64,000 nt of DNA, taken from positions 1 through 64,000 of the forward strand of contig NZ_JPXI01000042.1 of assembly GCF_000740675.1 (NCBI RefSeq), read 5' to 3'. The position numbers and the translations under genes are program-made. Shown piece after piece: positions 17,602 to 25,637 of the stretch (position 1 is its first letter; each line of letters starts with the position of its first letter). Under the pieces are notes generated by a model, which had not been told where the DNA came from, made no database searches, and saw only the letters and a program-made list of their open reading frames with translations. This DNA comes from Massilia sp. BSC265 (GTDB lineage Bacteria > Pseudomonadota > Gammaproteobacteria > Burkholderiales > Burkholderiaceae_D).

Positions 17602-17607
17602 TATAAT
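17602..17607 (+). promoter_or_regulatory. Perfect TATAAT -10 box for the rhodanese gene
   Basis: TATAAT lies 31 bp before the GTG at 17639. A TTGAAA at 17576 would leave a 20-bp spacer, longer than ideal. Because this box overlaps the alternative ATG at 17606, it supports the downstream GTG as the true start. Confidence 0.55.
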
Positions 17608-17638
17608 GCGCCGATTCAGTTCAACCATTGGAACCCTT

Positions 17639-18040
17639 GTGAATTTCATTCTCGATAATATCTTCGTGGTGGCGATCGCCGTGATTTCGGGCGGCGCCCT
17701 GCTCTGGCCGGCCCTGGGCCCGCGCGGCAAGCGCGCCACCCCGCTGCAGGCCACGCAGATGATCAACCGCGGCAAGAGCCTCGTGCTCGACGTCCGTTCG
17801 TCGGAAGAATTTGCCGCCGGCCACCTGCGCGACGCAAAACACATCCCGCTGGCAGACTTGGGCAAGCGCATCGGCGAGCTGGAAAAGTCGAAGAACCGTA
17901 CCGTCATCGTGGTGTGCCAGACCGGCGCCCGCGCCGACAAGGCGGTGCGCCAGCTGCAGGCTGCCGGCTTCGAGGACGCCCATGCGCTCGAAGGCGGCCA
18001 GGCAGCCTGGATCGCCGCCGGCCTGCCGGTGACCAAGTAA
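17639..18040 (+). CDS. Membrane-anchored rhodanese-like protein
   Basis: 133 aa from the GTG at 17639. One N-terminal membrane helix (about residues 4-23) is followed by a single rhodanese domain (about 35-130) with the active-site loop VVCQTGARA (Cys93). The persulfide-forming cysteine is present, so sulfurtransferase activity is plausible, but the substrate is unknown. The in-frame ATG at 17606 lies inside the -10 box and is rejected. It is followed by grxC and then secB, an order seen widely in Burkholderiales. Confidence 0.88.
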   Translation: MNFILDNIFVVAIAVISGGALLWPALGPRGKRATPLQATQMINRGKSLVLDVRSSEEFAAGHLRDAKHIPLADLGKRIGELEKSKNRTVIVVCQTGARADKAVRQLQAAGFEDAHALEGGQAAWIAAGLPVTK

Positions 18041-18049
18041 CGCGAGTAA

Positions 18050-18073
18050 GCACGCAAGTAAGCACGCAAGTAA
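18050..18073 (+). repeat. Two tandem copies of a 12-bp repeat between rhodanese and grxC
   Basis: GCACGCAAGTAA occurs at 18050-18061 and 18062-18073. A related CGCGAGTAA directly precedes them, and the rhodanese gene itself ends in AAGTAA. The array looks like slippage duplication of the gene's 3' end and leaves TAA triplets in series. Confidence 0.8.
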
Positions 18074-18092
18074 GAACTCAGGAGGAAGTACC

Positions 18093-18362
18093 ATGACCGC
18101 ACACGTCGTTCTCTACCACACCGCCAGCTGCCCCTACTGCGTCCGCGCCGAGCGCCTGCTCGAAGCCAAGGGTGTGACCGATATCGAACGCATCCGCGTC
18201 GACCTCGATCCGGAGCAGCGCCAGATCATGATGCAGCGCACTGGCCGCCGCACCGTGCCGCAGATCTACGTGGGCGACACCCACGTCGGTGGCTTCGACG
18301 ACCTGTATGCACTCGACCAGGCCGGGCGCCTGGATCCGCTCCTGAAGGGCGAATCCGCGTGA
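18093..18362 (+). CDS. grxC: Glutaredoxin 3
   Basis: 89 aa single-domain dithiol glutaredoxin. The active site CPYC is at residues 13-16, followed by the conserved RRTVPQIYVGDTHVGG segment (cis-Pro loop plus glutathione-binding GG). It reduces disulfides and glutathionylated proteins in the cytoplasm. A strong Shine-Dalgarno (CAGGAGG) lies 8 bp before the ATG. It sits between a rhodanese and secB. Confidence 0.96.
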   Translation: MTAHVVLYHTASCPYCVRAERLLEAKGVTDIERIRVDLDPEQRQIMMQRTGRRTVPQIYVGDTHVGGFDDLYALDQAGRLDPLLKGESA

Positions 18363-18397
18363 TTTGACGGGCTTTGGAGACCGCGGCGTTGGGGGTA

Positions 18398-18424
18398 TTG
18401 CATCCAAATTGATTTTGATACAAT
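18398..18424 (+). promoter_or_regulatory. Candidate extended -10 promoter for secB
   Basis: TGATACAAT at 18416-18424 is an extended -10. TTGCAT at 18398-18403 is 15 bp upstream, a short spacer. The 66-bp leader to the secB ATG contains no other obvious signal. Confidence 0.4.
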
Positions 18425-18490
18425 TGCCGTCGCGTTTGACCAAAGTACCGGGACGGCGCGCCCGTCCATCCTTAATTTAGAAAGCGTTCC

Positions 18491-18949
18491 ATGTCTGACG
18501 AAAACCTGCAACCAGTATTCCAAATCCAACGCGTCTACCTGAAAGACATGTCGCTGGAGCAACCGAATTCGCCGGCGATCTTCCTCGAGCAGGAAGCACC
18601 GACCATCGAAGTGTCGCTGGACGTCGGCGCCGAGTCGATCGCCGAAGGCATCTACGAAAGCACCGTGACCATCACCGTCACCGCCAAGCTGAAAGACAAG
18701 GTCGCTTTCCTGGTCGAAGGCAAGCAGGCAGGCATCTTCGAAGCCCGCAACATCCCGGCCGAACAGATGGATCCGCTGCTGGGCATCGGCTGCCCGAACA
18801 TCGTCTACCCGTACCTGCGCGCCAACATCGCTGACGTGATCAGCCGTGCCGGCTTCCCGCCGGTGCACCTGGCCGAGATCAACTTCGAAGCCTTCTACCA
18901 GCAGCGCCAGGCCGCCATGGCCCAGGCTGCCGCAACTCCGGCACAGTAA
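18491..18949 (+). CDS. secB: Protein-export chaperone SecB
   Basis: 152 aa. Tetrameric cytoplasmic chaperone that keeps preproteins unfolded and delivers them to SecA. The family signatures are FQIQRVYLKDMSLEQPNSP near the N-terminus (about 11-29) and the segment LGIGCPNIVYPYLRANIADVI (about 97-117). The C-terminal tail is Ala/Gln-rich. A perfect hairpin follows the stop codon. Confidence 0.98.
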   Translation: MSDENLQPVFQIQRVYLKDMSLEQPNSPAIFLEQEAPTIEVSLDVGAESIAEGIYESTVTITVTAKLKDKVAFLVEGKQAGIFEARNIPAEQMDPLLGIGCPNIVYPYLRANIADVISRAGFPPVHLAEINFEAFYQQRQAAMAQAAATPAQ

Positions 18950-18970
18950 GGCTGGCTTGCTGTACCCATC

Positions 18971-18994
18971 CACGGACGCCGCAAGGCGTCCGTG
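18971..18994 (+). terminator. Perfect 10-bp hairpin with GCAA tetraloop after secB
   Basis: CACGGACGCC and GGCGTCCGTG pair across a GCAA loop of the GNRA type. No T-tract follows, so it is more likely an mRNA 3' stabiliser or weak terminator than a strong intrinsic terminator. It lies 22 bp after the secB stop. Confidence 0.5.
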
Positions 18995-19030
18995 CCTCCG
19001 GCGCCCCGGTCACTCCGCCTTCGGCCCGCC

Positions 19031-19471
19031 ATGATCCTATCCCGACTGCTTGCAAGCGTGCTCCTCCTGGCAGCACCGGCTGCGTTCGCCTTCGACTTCA
19101 AGAGCGTCGGCGCGGCCCCGGTGATCCTGTACGACACGCCTTCCACCAAGGGCGCCAGGATGTACATCGCGCCGCGCGGCATGCCGCTGCAGGTGATATC
19201 GAGCTACGGCGACTGGGTCAAGGTCCGCGACGCCAACGGCGACCTGGCCTGGACCGAAGCCAAGGGCCTGAGCCCGCGCCGCAACCTGGTGGTGCGCACG
19301 CCCGGCGCCAAGGTCTTCGCCGGCCCGGACGAGACCAGCCAGGTCCTGATGACCGCCGACAGGGGTGTCCTGCTCGAACTGGTCGACCCGACCGCCCTCG
19401 CCTGGATCCGGGTACGCCACCGCGACGGCATCGACGGCTATGTCCGCGCGAATGATGTCTGGGGCCTGTGA
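19031..19471 (+). CDS. Exported SH3-domain protein
   Basis: 146 aa from the ATG at 19031, which places a clear signal peptide (about residues 1-22, ending AAFAF) at the N-terminus; an upstream in-frame codon would bury it. Two bacterial SH3-like repeats are visible (about 28-82 and 86-146), each with the pattern of short strands around Trp-Val-Lys-Val-Arg and Ala-Trp-Ile-Arg-Val-Arg. Such proteins often bind cell wall peptides, but no catalytic domain is present and the role is unknown. It lies 20 bp upstream of gpsA. Confidence 0.85.
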   Translation: MILSRLLASVLLLAAPAAFAFDFKSVGAAPVILYDTPSTKGARMYIAPRGMPLQVISSYGDWVKVRDANGDLAWTEAKGLSPRRNLVVRTPGAKVFAGPDETSQVLMTADRGVLLELVDPTALAWIRVRHRDGIDGYVRANDVWGL

Positions 19472-19491
19472 TGCCCCGCTGTTTTGGCTGA

Positions 19492-20529
19492 ATGCGCATG
19501 CAACAACAAAAAACATCCTCCAAGATCACCGTCCTGGGCGCCGGCGCCTGGGGCACGGCCGTGGCCATCGCCCTGGCCGCCCGCCACGACGTGCTGCTGT
19601 GGGGCCGCAATCCCGGGCAGATGGCGGAAACCGCAGCAGCGCGCGAGAACCTGCATTACCTGCCCGGCCACCCGCTGCCGGCCTCCCTGCAAGTCAGCGC
19701 CGACTTCGAGGCCGCGCTGGCCCACGTGGTCGAGGCGTCGATCGGCGAAGCACCGCTCCTGATCCTGGCCTGCCCGGTGGCCGGCCTGCGGCCGCTGCTG
19801 GGGCAGCTCAAGGGCCGCGCCGTTCCGAACGTGGTGTGGCTGTGCAAGGGCTTCGAAGCCGGCACCGGCCTGCTGCCGCACCAGGTGAAGACCGAGGTGC
19901 TGGGTGATGACGTACCCGGGGCGGCGCTGTCCGGCCCCTCGTTTGCCCAGGAGGTGGCGCGCGCCCTGCCCTGCGCCCTGACCGTGGCCTCGACCTCGGA
20001 AAACCTGCGCGAGCGCGTGGTCGCGGCCGCGCACGGCAACAACCTGCGCGTCTATTCCTGCGACGACATGGTCGGCGTGGAAGTGGGCGGCGCGGTGAAG
20101 AACGTGATGGCGATCGCCACCGGCGCTGCCGACGGCCTGGGCCTGGGCCTGAACGCCCGCGCGGCCCTGATCACCCGCGGGCTGGCCGAGATCACCCGCC
20201 TGGGCGTGCACCTGGGCGCACAAGCCGGCACCTTCATGGGACTGACCGGCATGGGCGACCTGATCCTGACCTGCACCGGCGACCTGTCGCGCAACCGGCG
20301 CGTGGGGCTGGCGCTGGCGCAAGGCAAGCAGCTCGACACCATCGTGGCCGAACTGGGGCACGTAGCGGAAGGCGTGCCGTGCGCGAAAGCGGTGCGCGAA
20401 CTGTCGCGCAGGCTGGGGGTCGAGATGCCGATTACCGAGGCGGTGGCCGCGGTGCTGTTCGATGGCGTGAATGCGACGGAAATGGCGCAGCGCTTGCTGG
20501 CAAGGGATCCGAGGGATGAACTGGCTTGA
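19492..20529 (+). CDS. gpsA: NAD(P)-dependent glycerol-3-phosphate dehydrogenase
   Basis: 345 aa. It reduces dihydroxyacetone phosphate to sn-glycerol 3-phosphate for phospholipid synthesis. The Rossmann loop GAGAWG is at 16-21. The conserved motifs WLCKGFE (about 122-128), LSGPSFAQEV (143-152), GGAVKNVMAIA (with the catalytic Lys) and MGLTGMGDLILTCTG follow in order. No strong Shine-Dalgarno precedes the ATG; translation may depend on the preceding SH3 gene. Confidence 0.97.
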   Translation: MRMQQQKTSSKITVLGAGAWGTAVAIALAARHDVLLWGRNPGQMAETAAARENLHYLPGHPLPASLQVSADFEAALAHVVEASIGEAPLLILACPVAGLRPLLGQLKGRAVPNVVWLCKGFEAGTGLLPHQVKTEVLGDDVPGAALSGPSFAQEVARALPCALTVASTSENLRERVVAAAHGNNLRVYSCDDMVGVEVGGAVKNVMAIATGAADGLGLGLNARAALITRGLAEITRLGVHLGAQAGTFMGLTGMGDLILTCTGDLSRNRRVGLALAQGKQLDTIVAELGHVAEGVPCAKAVRELSRRLGVEMPITEAVAAVLFDGVNATEMAQRLLARDPRDELA

Positions 20530-20549
20530 GCCGGCGACTGCTCAGGCAA

Positions 20550-20575
20550 CATTGGCGTGAACAATGCCACCCTAC
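20550..20575. repeat. Partial relative of the GTAGGGTGG intergenic repeat
   Basis: A small hairpin CATTG...CAATG (20550-20566) is followed directly by CCACCCTAC (20567-20575), the same end sequence as the element at 13705-13863. It lies between the convergent gpsA and cupin genes. Confidence 0.35.
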
Positions 20576-20601
20576 GAATGAGGACAAACCCTGCCGGCGC
20601 T

Positions 20602-20976
20602 TCAGTTCCCCGATCCACGCGGATCATTCGTCGGCCCACCCGTACGCACCGGCCCCAGCAGGATGGTCAGCAAGGCCACCGCATCCTTGTTGGCGCGAAC
20701 GGCATGCGGTTCCCCGCCCGCCAGGTACACCATCTCGTTCGGCCGCAGAATCGTGGTGCGCCCGTGCGCGTCGAAGGCGATTTCGCCTTCCAGGCACAGG
20801 AGGGTCATCTCGCCTTCGACCCGATGCTCCGGCATCGGCTTTTCCTTGGGTAGCACCAGCCGGATCAGTTCCATGTGCTCGGTCTTGATGAGCGCAATCG
20901 ACGTGAAATGGGCGATGTCGTCGTCGCCGCGCTGTAATACGATGCGCTCGCCCGAAACTGCGTGTTGCAAGGCCAT
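20602..20976 (-). CDS. Small cupin-domain protein
   Basis: 124 aa from the ATG at 20976, selected because a near-perfect AAGGAGGG Shine-Dalgarno lies 4-5 bp upstream. A single cupin barrel (about residues 35-110) carries a reduced metal motif (MPEHRVEGEMTLLCLEGE, then GGEPHAVRA). The His and Glu expected of a metal-binding cupin are partly present. Substrate unknown. It lies 10 bp downstream of the DUF2461 gene. Confidence 0.82.
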   Translation of the reverse strand: MALQHAVSGERIVLQRGDDDIAHFTSIALIKTEHMELIRLVLPKEKPMPEHRVEGEMTLLCLEGEIAFDAHGRTTILRPNEMVYLAGGEPHAVRANKDAVALLTILLGPVRTGGPTNDPRGSGN

Positions 20977-20986
20977 GTCGCCCTCC

Positions 20987-21697
20987 TTATTCGGTTGATT
21001 CCTGTTCTTCCCGCTGTTCCGGCAGCTCGGGTACACCGCGCAGCCAGGTCACCAGCGGAAACGCATCCTTCATCCCGCTCGCCAGCTGCGGCACCAGCAA
21101 CTCGGGGGAGTTGAGCAGCAGCGGCACCTCGACCCAGACGAAATAGCTTTTCAGCTTCAGGTACTCGACCAACGGATGGTTCGGGTCGACGCCTTTCGGA
21201 GGCCGCTGCAGGACGTCCTCGAACTGCAGGTCGCCATAGGTCGCGCGGAGATGCTTATTCTTCAACATTTTGCTGAACCCTGTCGCATCATTGATCACGT
21301 GCTGGCGGATCGCCTTCAGGCGGTGCGCCGGGGGCAGGTATTCGCCCGCGCCGAACAGCAGGTTTCCATTGGCCTCGATATGAAAGTAGTAGGTCGGCCC
21401 GCCCGCCACGCTCGGGCGGCGCTTGTTGAGCGGCGCGATGCCGGCCGAGAAATGGGTCTTGTAGGGCCGCTTGTCCTTCGCGAAGCGCACGTCGCGGTGG
21501 ATGCGGAACAATGCCTTCTTGGGATCGCAGCCGGCCACTCCCTTGTCGAACGTGCCTAATTCCTGGATCAGATCGGTGACGACTTGCAGGAACTCGGCAC
21601 GCAGGATGTCATAGCGTGGTTTGTTCCAGAGGAACCAGGGCCGGTTGTTGTTTTCGCTGAGCTCGTTTAGGAATTGCGTCAGGTCACGCAGGTGCAT
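20987..21697 (-). CDS. DUF2461 (TIGR02453) family protein
   Basis: 236 aa. The N-terminal pattern LTQFLNELSENNNRPWF, the central RIHRDVRFAKDKRPYKTH and the tripeptide YYFH define this family of cytoplasmic proteins of unknown function. No membrane segment or signal peptide is seen. It lies 18 bp downstream of the DegS-like protease gene and 10 bp before the cupin, so the three may be co-transcribed, although their functions are not obviously linked. Confidence 0.88.
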   Translation of the reverse strand: MHLRDLTQFLNELSENNNRPWFLWNKPRYDILRAEFLQVVTDLIQELGTFDKGVAGCDPKKALFRIHRDVRFAKDKRPYKTHFSAGIAPLNKRRPSVAGGPTYYFHIEANGNLLFGAGEYLPPAHRLKAIRQHVINDATGFSKMLKNKHLRATYGDLQFEDVLQRPPKGVDPNHPLVEYLKLKSYFVWVEVPLLLNSPELLVPQLASGMKDAFPLVTWLRGVPELPEQREEQESTE

Positions 21698-21715
21698 GAA
21701 AAGGTCCGAAAGGGT

Positions 21716-22927
21716 TTACTGGGGCTGGCGCGGGCGCCGGCCTACGGTGACGTCGAGCGTGGCCTCGCGGTTCTTGCGCAAGATACGCAGCGGCGCTTTT
21801 TCGCCCGGCTCGAGCTGGGCGATCAGGTTGAGCATCTCGCCGGTGTTGGCGACGGTCTTGCCGCCGACGGCAACCAGGATGTCGCCCGGCCGCATGCCGG
21901 CACGGTCGGCCGGTCCGCCGCGCACCACGCCGGCGATGATCGCGCCGCTCGAGCGGCCCAGGCCGAAGCTTTCGGCCAGCTCGGGCGTGATGTCCTGCGA
22001 TTCGATGCCGATCCAGCCGCGCACCACCTGGCCGTGCTTGACGATCGAGTCCAGCACCATTTTGGCGGTGCTGACGGGAATGGCGAAGCCGATGCCCACC
22101 GAGCCGCCGGTCTGCGAATAGATGGCCGAGTTAATCCCGAGCAGCTGGCCGTTGGTGTCGACCAGCGCCCCGCCCGAGTTGCCGAAGTTGATCGCGGCGT
22201 CGGTCTGGATGAAATTCTCGAAGTGGTTGATGTGCAGGTTGTTGCGCCCCAGCGCCGAGATGATGCCGAGGGTGACGGTCTGCCCCACGCCGAAGGGGTT
22301 GCCGATGGCTAGCACCACGTCGCCGACGCGCGCCGCGTCCGGGTCGCCCAGCACCATCACGGGCAGGTTGCGTTCGCCGATGCGGATCACCGCCAGGTCG
22401 GTCTCCGGGTCGGTGCCGACGATGCGCGCCGAGGCCTTGCGCCCGTCCGCCAGGCCGACCTCGATGACGTCGGCGCCTTCGATCACATGGTTGTTGGTCA
22501 GGATGTAGCCGTCGCCGCTGACGATCACGCCCGAGCCGAGGCTGGCCAGCTGCTCGTTGGGCGGCATGCGGTCGCCGAAGAAGCGGCGGAAGAAGGGATC
22601 CTTCAGCAGCGGATGCGTCTCGCGCGTGGTCTTGCTGGTGAGGATGTTGACGACGGCCGGCATGGCGCGCCCGGCCGCCTCGCGGTAGCTGCCGCTGGCC
22701 GGCACGCTCGGCCCCTGCAGCACAGGGACTTTCTGCCCGGCCGGGCCGAGCGCCACTTGGGTGGGCGGCCGCTCCAGCCATTCGGGACGCAGTGTGGCGA
22801 CCACGAAATACAGCGCCAGCGCGACCGTGACGGCCTGCGCGAACAGCAGCCAGAAACGCCTGAAGGCGCCGGGCTGGCGCCGCGGGCGGGTTCCCTGCGG
22901 CTTGAGTTCATGGACGCTGTCGTTCAT
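21716..22927 (-). CDS. DegS/Do-family trypsin-like serine protease
   Basis: 403 aa. An N-terminal membrane anchor (about residues 24-46) precedes a periplasmic trypsin-like domain with the triad H147 (LTNNHVIE), D177 (ETDLAVI) and S251 (NFGNSGGA). A single PDZ domain follows (about 300-390, with RGWIGIESQDI and AGMRPGDILV). Membrane anchor plus one PDZ fits a DegS-type regulatory protease of the sigma-E pathway rather than a two-PDZ DegP. It ends with the basic tail RRPRQPQ. mscL lies just upstream on the same strand, with only 3 bp between them. Confidence 0.93.
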   Translation of the reverse strand: MNDSVHELKPQGTRPRRQPGAFRRFWLLFAQAVTVALALYFVVATLRPEWLERPPTQVALGPAGQKVPVLQGPSVPASGSYREAAGRAMPAVVNILTSKTTRETHPLLKDPFFRRFFGDRMPPNEQLASLGSGVIVSGDGYILTNNHVIEGADVIEVGLADGRKASARIVGTDPETDLAVIRIGERNLPVMVLGDPDAARVGDVVLAIGNPFGVGQTVTLGIISALGRNNLHINHFENFIQTDAAINFGNSGGALVDTNGQLLGINSAIYSQTGGSVGIGFAIPVSTAKMVLDSIVKHGQVVRGWIGIESQDITPELAESFGLGRSSGAIIAGVVRGGPADRAGMRPGDILVAVGGKTVANTGEMLNLIAQLEPGEKAPLRILRKNREATLDVTVGRRPRQPQ

Positions 22928-22930
22928 GGC

Positions 22931-23356
22931 TTACTTTCTCAAAGGATCAGCTTTCAACGCATCCCGAATGTCGCGCAGCAGCAGGATTTCTTCCTTCTCC
23001 GCCGGCGTCGGCGCATCCACCGGGCCGCGCAGGCGATTCACGATGCGCACCATCTGAAAGATGACAAAAGCGAGCAGGATGAAGTTCAGGAGAATGGTCA
23101 GGAAGTTGCCGTAGGCGAGCACGGCGCCGGCTTTCTGCGCCTCCGCCAGCGGCAGCGCAGTGCTTTGGCCGTTTAGCGGCAGGTAGTAATTGGAAAAATC
23201 GAGGCCGCCAAACAACATGCTGATCGGCGGCATGATCACGTCCTTGACCAGCGAATCGACGATGCGCCCGAAGGCGCCGCCGATGATGACACCGACCGCA
23301 AGATCGACGACGTTGCCGCGCATTGCGAACGTTTTGAACTCTCCCAGCATGGACAT
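22931..23356 (-). CDS. mscL: Large-conductance mechanosensitive channel
   Basis: 141 aa from the ATG at 23356; MscL proteins begin with a short amphipathic helix directly before FAMRGNVVDLAVGVIIG, which this start provides. Two membrane helices (about 15-45 and 75-105) flank a periplasmic loop, and a charged C-terminal helix follows (EKEEILLLRDIRDALK). It opens under membrane tension to protect against osmotic downshock. It is divergent from petA. Confidence 0.96.
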   Translation of the reverse strand: MSMLGEFKTFAMRGNVVDLAVGVIIGGAFGRIVDSLVKDVIMPPISMLFGGLDFSNYYLPLNGQSTALPLAEAQKAGAVLAYGNFLTILLNFILLAFVIFQMVRIVNRLRGPVDAPTPAEKEEILLLRDIRDALKADPLRK

Positions 23357-23513
23357 TCCTACGCCTTTCGTTGTTATTGGATCAAGCCGTTTCATGATAC
23401 CGCAAGCGGAAATGCTGCGGATGCACAGGCGCGCGCATGGTCTAAACAATAGGCTTATTCCACTTGGATGTGTCCGCTTAATAATTTTTTTCCAATGTGT
23501 ATTGCCCTTCACA

Positions 23514-23519
23514 TATAAT
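23514..23519 (+). promoter_or_regulatory. TATAAT -10 box upstream of petABC
   Basis: TATAAT occurs 63 bp before the petA ATG, within an AT-rich stretch. The region 17 bp upstream (TCCAAT) is a poor -35. The gene itself has an ACGGAGTGGGG ribosome-binding region. Confidence 0.4.
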
Positions 23520-23582
23520 TTTGTGTTGCTGGAAGCTCTTTATTGATTCTTAAGATTCGTATTTTCACGGAGTGGGGTTGGT

Positions 23583-24197
23583 ATGAGTAATGATAAGCAG
23601 GTCGATTCAGGCCGACGCGGACTGCTCGTCGCGACATGCGCCGCTGGCGGCGTCGTCGGAGCATCCACGGCGGGAGTTCTTGTAAGTACCTTCCAGCCGT
23701 CGGAGCGAGCGAAAGCCGCCGGCGCCCCGGTCGAGGTCGACATCTCCGACGTCAAGCCTGGCGAAATGAAAGTGGTCGAATGGCGCGGCAGGCCGGTCTG
23801 GATCCTGCGCCGCACCCCCGAGATGCTGGCTACGCTCGACAAGACCGCCGCCGAGCTGGCGGATCCGAACTCCGAAAAATTCTTCCAGCTGCCGGTGCCG
23901 GAATACGCCAAGAACCCCTATCGTGCCCGCCAGGAGCACAAGGAAGTGCTGGTCACGGTCGGCATCTGTTCCCACCTCGGCTGCTCGCCGTCCTCGCGCC
24001 TCGCGTCCGGCCCGCAGCCCAACCTGCCCGACAACTGGCCGGGCGGCTTCCTCTGCCCTTGCCATGGGTCGACCTTCGACCTGTCCGCCCGCGTGTTCCA
24101 GAACAAGCCGGCGCCGACCAACATGGATATTCCTCCTTACATGTACCTGTCCGATAACAAGCTGGTGATCGGCAAAGACGAGAAAGGCGAGGCATAA
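23583..24197 (+). CDS. petA: Cytochrome bc1 Rieske iron-sulfur subunit
   Basis: 204 aa. A twin-arginine-like N-terminus (GRRGLLVATCAAGG) and one membrane helix (about 13-36) anchor a periplasmic Rieske domain. Box I is CSHLGC (C129, H131, C134) and box II CPCHGS (C158, C160, H161): four ligands to a 2Fe-2S cluster plus a disulfide pair. It carries electrons from ubiquinol to cytochrome c1. It is first in the petABC operon, one base before petB. Confidence 0.98.
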   Translation: MSNDKQVDSGRRGLLVATCAAGGVVGASTAGVLVSTFQPSERAKAAGAPVEVDISDVKPGEMKVVEWRGRPVWILRRTPEMLATLDKTAAELADPNSEKFFQLPVPEYAKNPYRARQEHKEVLVTVGICSHLGCSPSSRLASGPQPNLPDNWPGGFLCPCHGSTFDLSARVFQNKPAPTNMDIPPYMYLSDNKLVIGKDEKGEA

Positions 24198-24198
24198 C

Positions 24199-25614
24199 AT
24201 GGGCGGCCCATTCAAGGAAACACAGGTTCCTGCGCATGCATCGGCCGGCCAGAAGGCACTGGCCTGGGTCGACGACCGCTTCCCGCTGTCGAAGCTGTGG
24301 AACGACCAGTGGGGCAAGTACTACGCCCCCAAGAACTTCAACGTCTGGTACCTGTTCGGCTCGCTGGCCATGCTGGTGCTGGTGCTGCAGATCGTCACCG
24401 GCATCTTCCTGACCATGCACTACAAGCCGGACGCCAACCTGGCCTTCGGCTCGGTCGAGTACATCATGCGCGAAGTGCCCTGGGGCTGGCTGGTGCGCTA
24501 CATGCACTCCACCGGCGCCTCGATGTTCTTCATCGTCGTGTACCTGCACATGGCACGCGGCCTCATGTACGGCTCCTACCGCAAGCCGCGCGAGCTGATC
24601 TGGCTGTTCGGCTTCGCGATCTTCCTGTGCCTGATGGCCGAGGCCTTCTTCGGCTACCTGCTGCCATGGGGCCAGATGTCGTACTGGGGCGCCCAGGTGA
24701 TCGTCAACCTGTTCGGCGCCATCCCTGTCATCGGCCCGGACCTGTCGCTGTGGATCCGCGGCGACTACGTCGTCTCCGACGCCACCCTGAACCGCTTCTT
24801 CGCCTTCCACGTCATCGCCCTGCCGCTGGTGATCCTGGGCCTGGTGGCGGCGCACCTGATCGCGCTGCACGAAGTCGGCTCGAACAACCCGGACGGCATC
24901 GAGATCAAGGACAACCTGGGCGCCGACGGCCACCCGGTGGACGGCATCCCATCGCACCCGTACTACTCGACCAAGGACTTCTTCGGCGTGGCGGTGTTCC
25001 TGACCATCTTCTCGGCGATCGTGTTCTTCGCACCCGAGATGGGCGGCTACTTCCTGGAGTACAACAACTTCCTGCCGGCCGACTCGATGAAGACCCCGCC
25101 GCACATCGCGCCGACCTGGTACTTCACCCCGTTCTACTCGGTGCTGCGCGCCACCACCGCCGACTTCATGTACGTGCTGATGGCCGCGACCGCCGCCTAT
25201 GTCGTGTTCATCTGGCTCAAGTCGCGCCTGGCCTACAAGACCAAGCTGGCCATCGCCGTGATCGGCCTGGTCCTGATCGTCGGCATGCTGCCGCAGGTGC
25301 TGGATGCGAAGTTCTGGGGCGTGGTGCTGTTCGGTTCGTCGGTGGTGATCATCGCCTTCCTGCCGTGGCTCGACAAGTCGCCGGCGCGCTCGATCCGCTA
25401 CCGTCCGGACTGGCACAAGTGGGTGTACATCCTGTTCGCGCTGTGCTTCGTGACCCTGGGCTACCTGGGCACCCAGCTGCCGACGCCGGCCTACACCATC
25501 ATCTCGCAAGTAGCGACCCTGCTGTACTTCGCGTTCTTCCTGTTGATGCCGTGGTGGAGCACGATGGGCCGGTTCAAGCCGGTGCCGACGCGCCTGACCT
25601 TCACGCCACACTAA
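24199..25614 (+). CDS. petB: Cytochrome bc1 cytochrome b subunit
   Basis: 471 aa with at least eight membrane helices. The heme-ligating histidines are visible in RYMHSTGASMFFIVVYLHMARG and in FAFHVIALPLVILGLVAAHLIALHEVG. The Qo-site PEWY motif is replaced by PTWY (HIAPTWYFTPFYSVL). It holds both b hemes and the two quinone sites. Length and the extra C-terminal helices are typical of beta- and gammaproteobacterial cytochrome b. Confidence 0.98.
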   Translation: MGGPFKETQVPAHASAGQKALAWVDDRFPLSKLWNDQWGKYYAPKNFNVWYLFGSLAMLVLVLQIVTGIFLTMHYKPDANLAFGSVEYIMREVPWGWLVRYMHSTGASMFFIVVYLHMARGLMYGSYRKPRELIWLFGFAIFLCLMAEAFFGYLLPWGQMSYWGAQVIVNLFGAIPVIGPDLSLWIRGDYVVSDATLNRFFAFHVIALPLVILGLVAAHLIALHEVGSNNPDGIEIKDNLGADGHPVDGIPSHPYYSTKDFFGVAVFLTIFSAIVFFAPEMGGYFLEYNNFLPADSMKTPPHIAPTWYFTPFYSVLRATTADFMYVLMAATAAYVVFIWLKSRLAYKTKLAIAVIGLVLIVGMLPQVLDAKFWGVVLFGSSVVIIAFLPWLDKSPARSIRYRPDWHKWVYILFALCFVTLGYLGTQLPTPAYTIISQVATLLYFAFFLLMPWWSTMGRFKPVPTRLTFTPH

Positions 25615-25637
25615 CCGCGCACCACAAGGACAGACAC

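Noticed and set aside
15542..17638. Plus-strand open frame extending upstream of the rhodanese gene across envC and gpmA
   Set aside because: It lies antisense to two clear genes; only the part after the GTG at 17639 has a recognisable domain, and a -10 box precedes it.
24297..25637. Continuous plus-strand frame joining petB's alternate frame to cytochrome c1
   Set aside because: The upstream part is out of frame with cytochrome b and has no domain; cytochrome c1 starts at 25638 with its own signal peptide.
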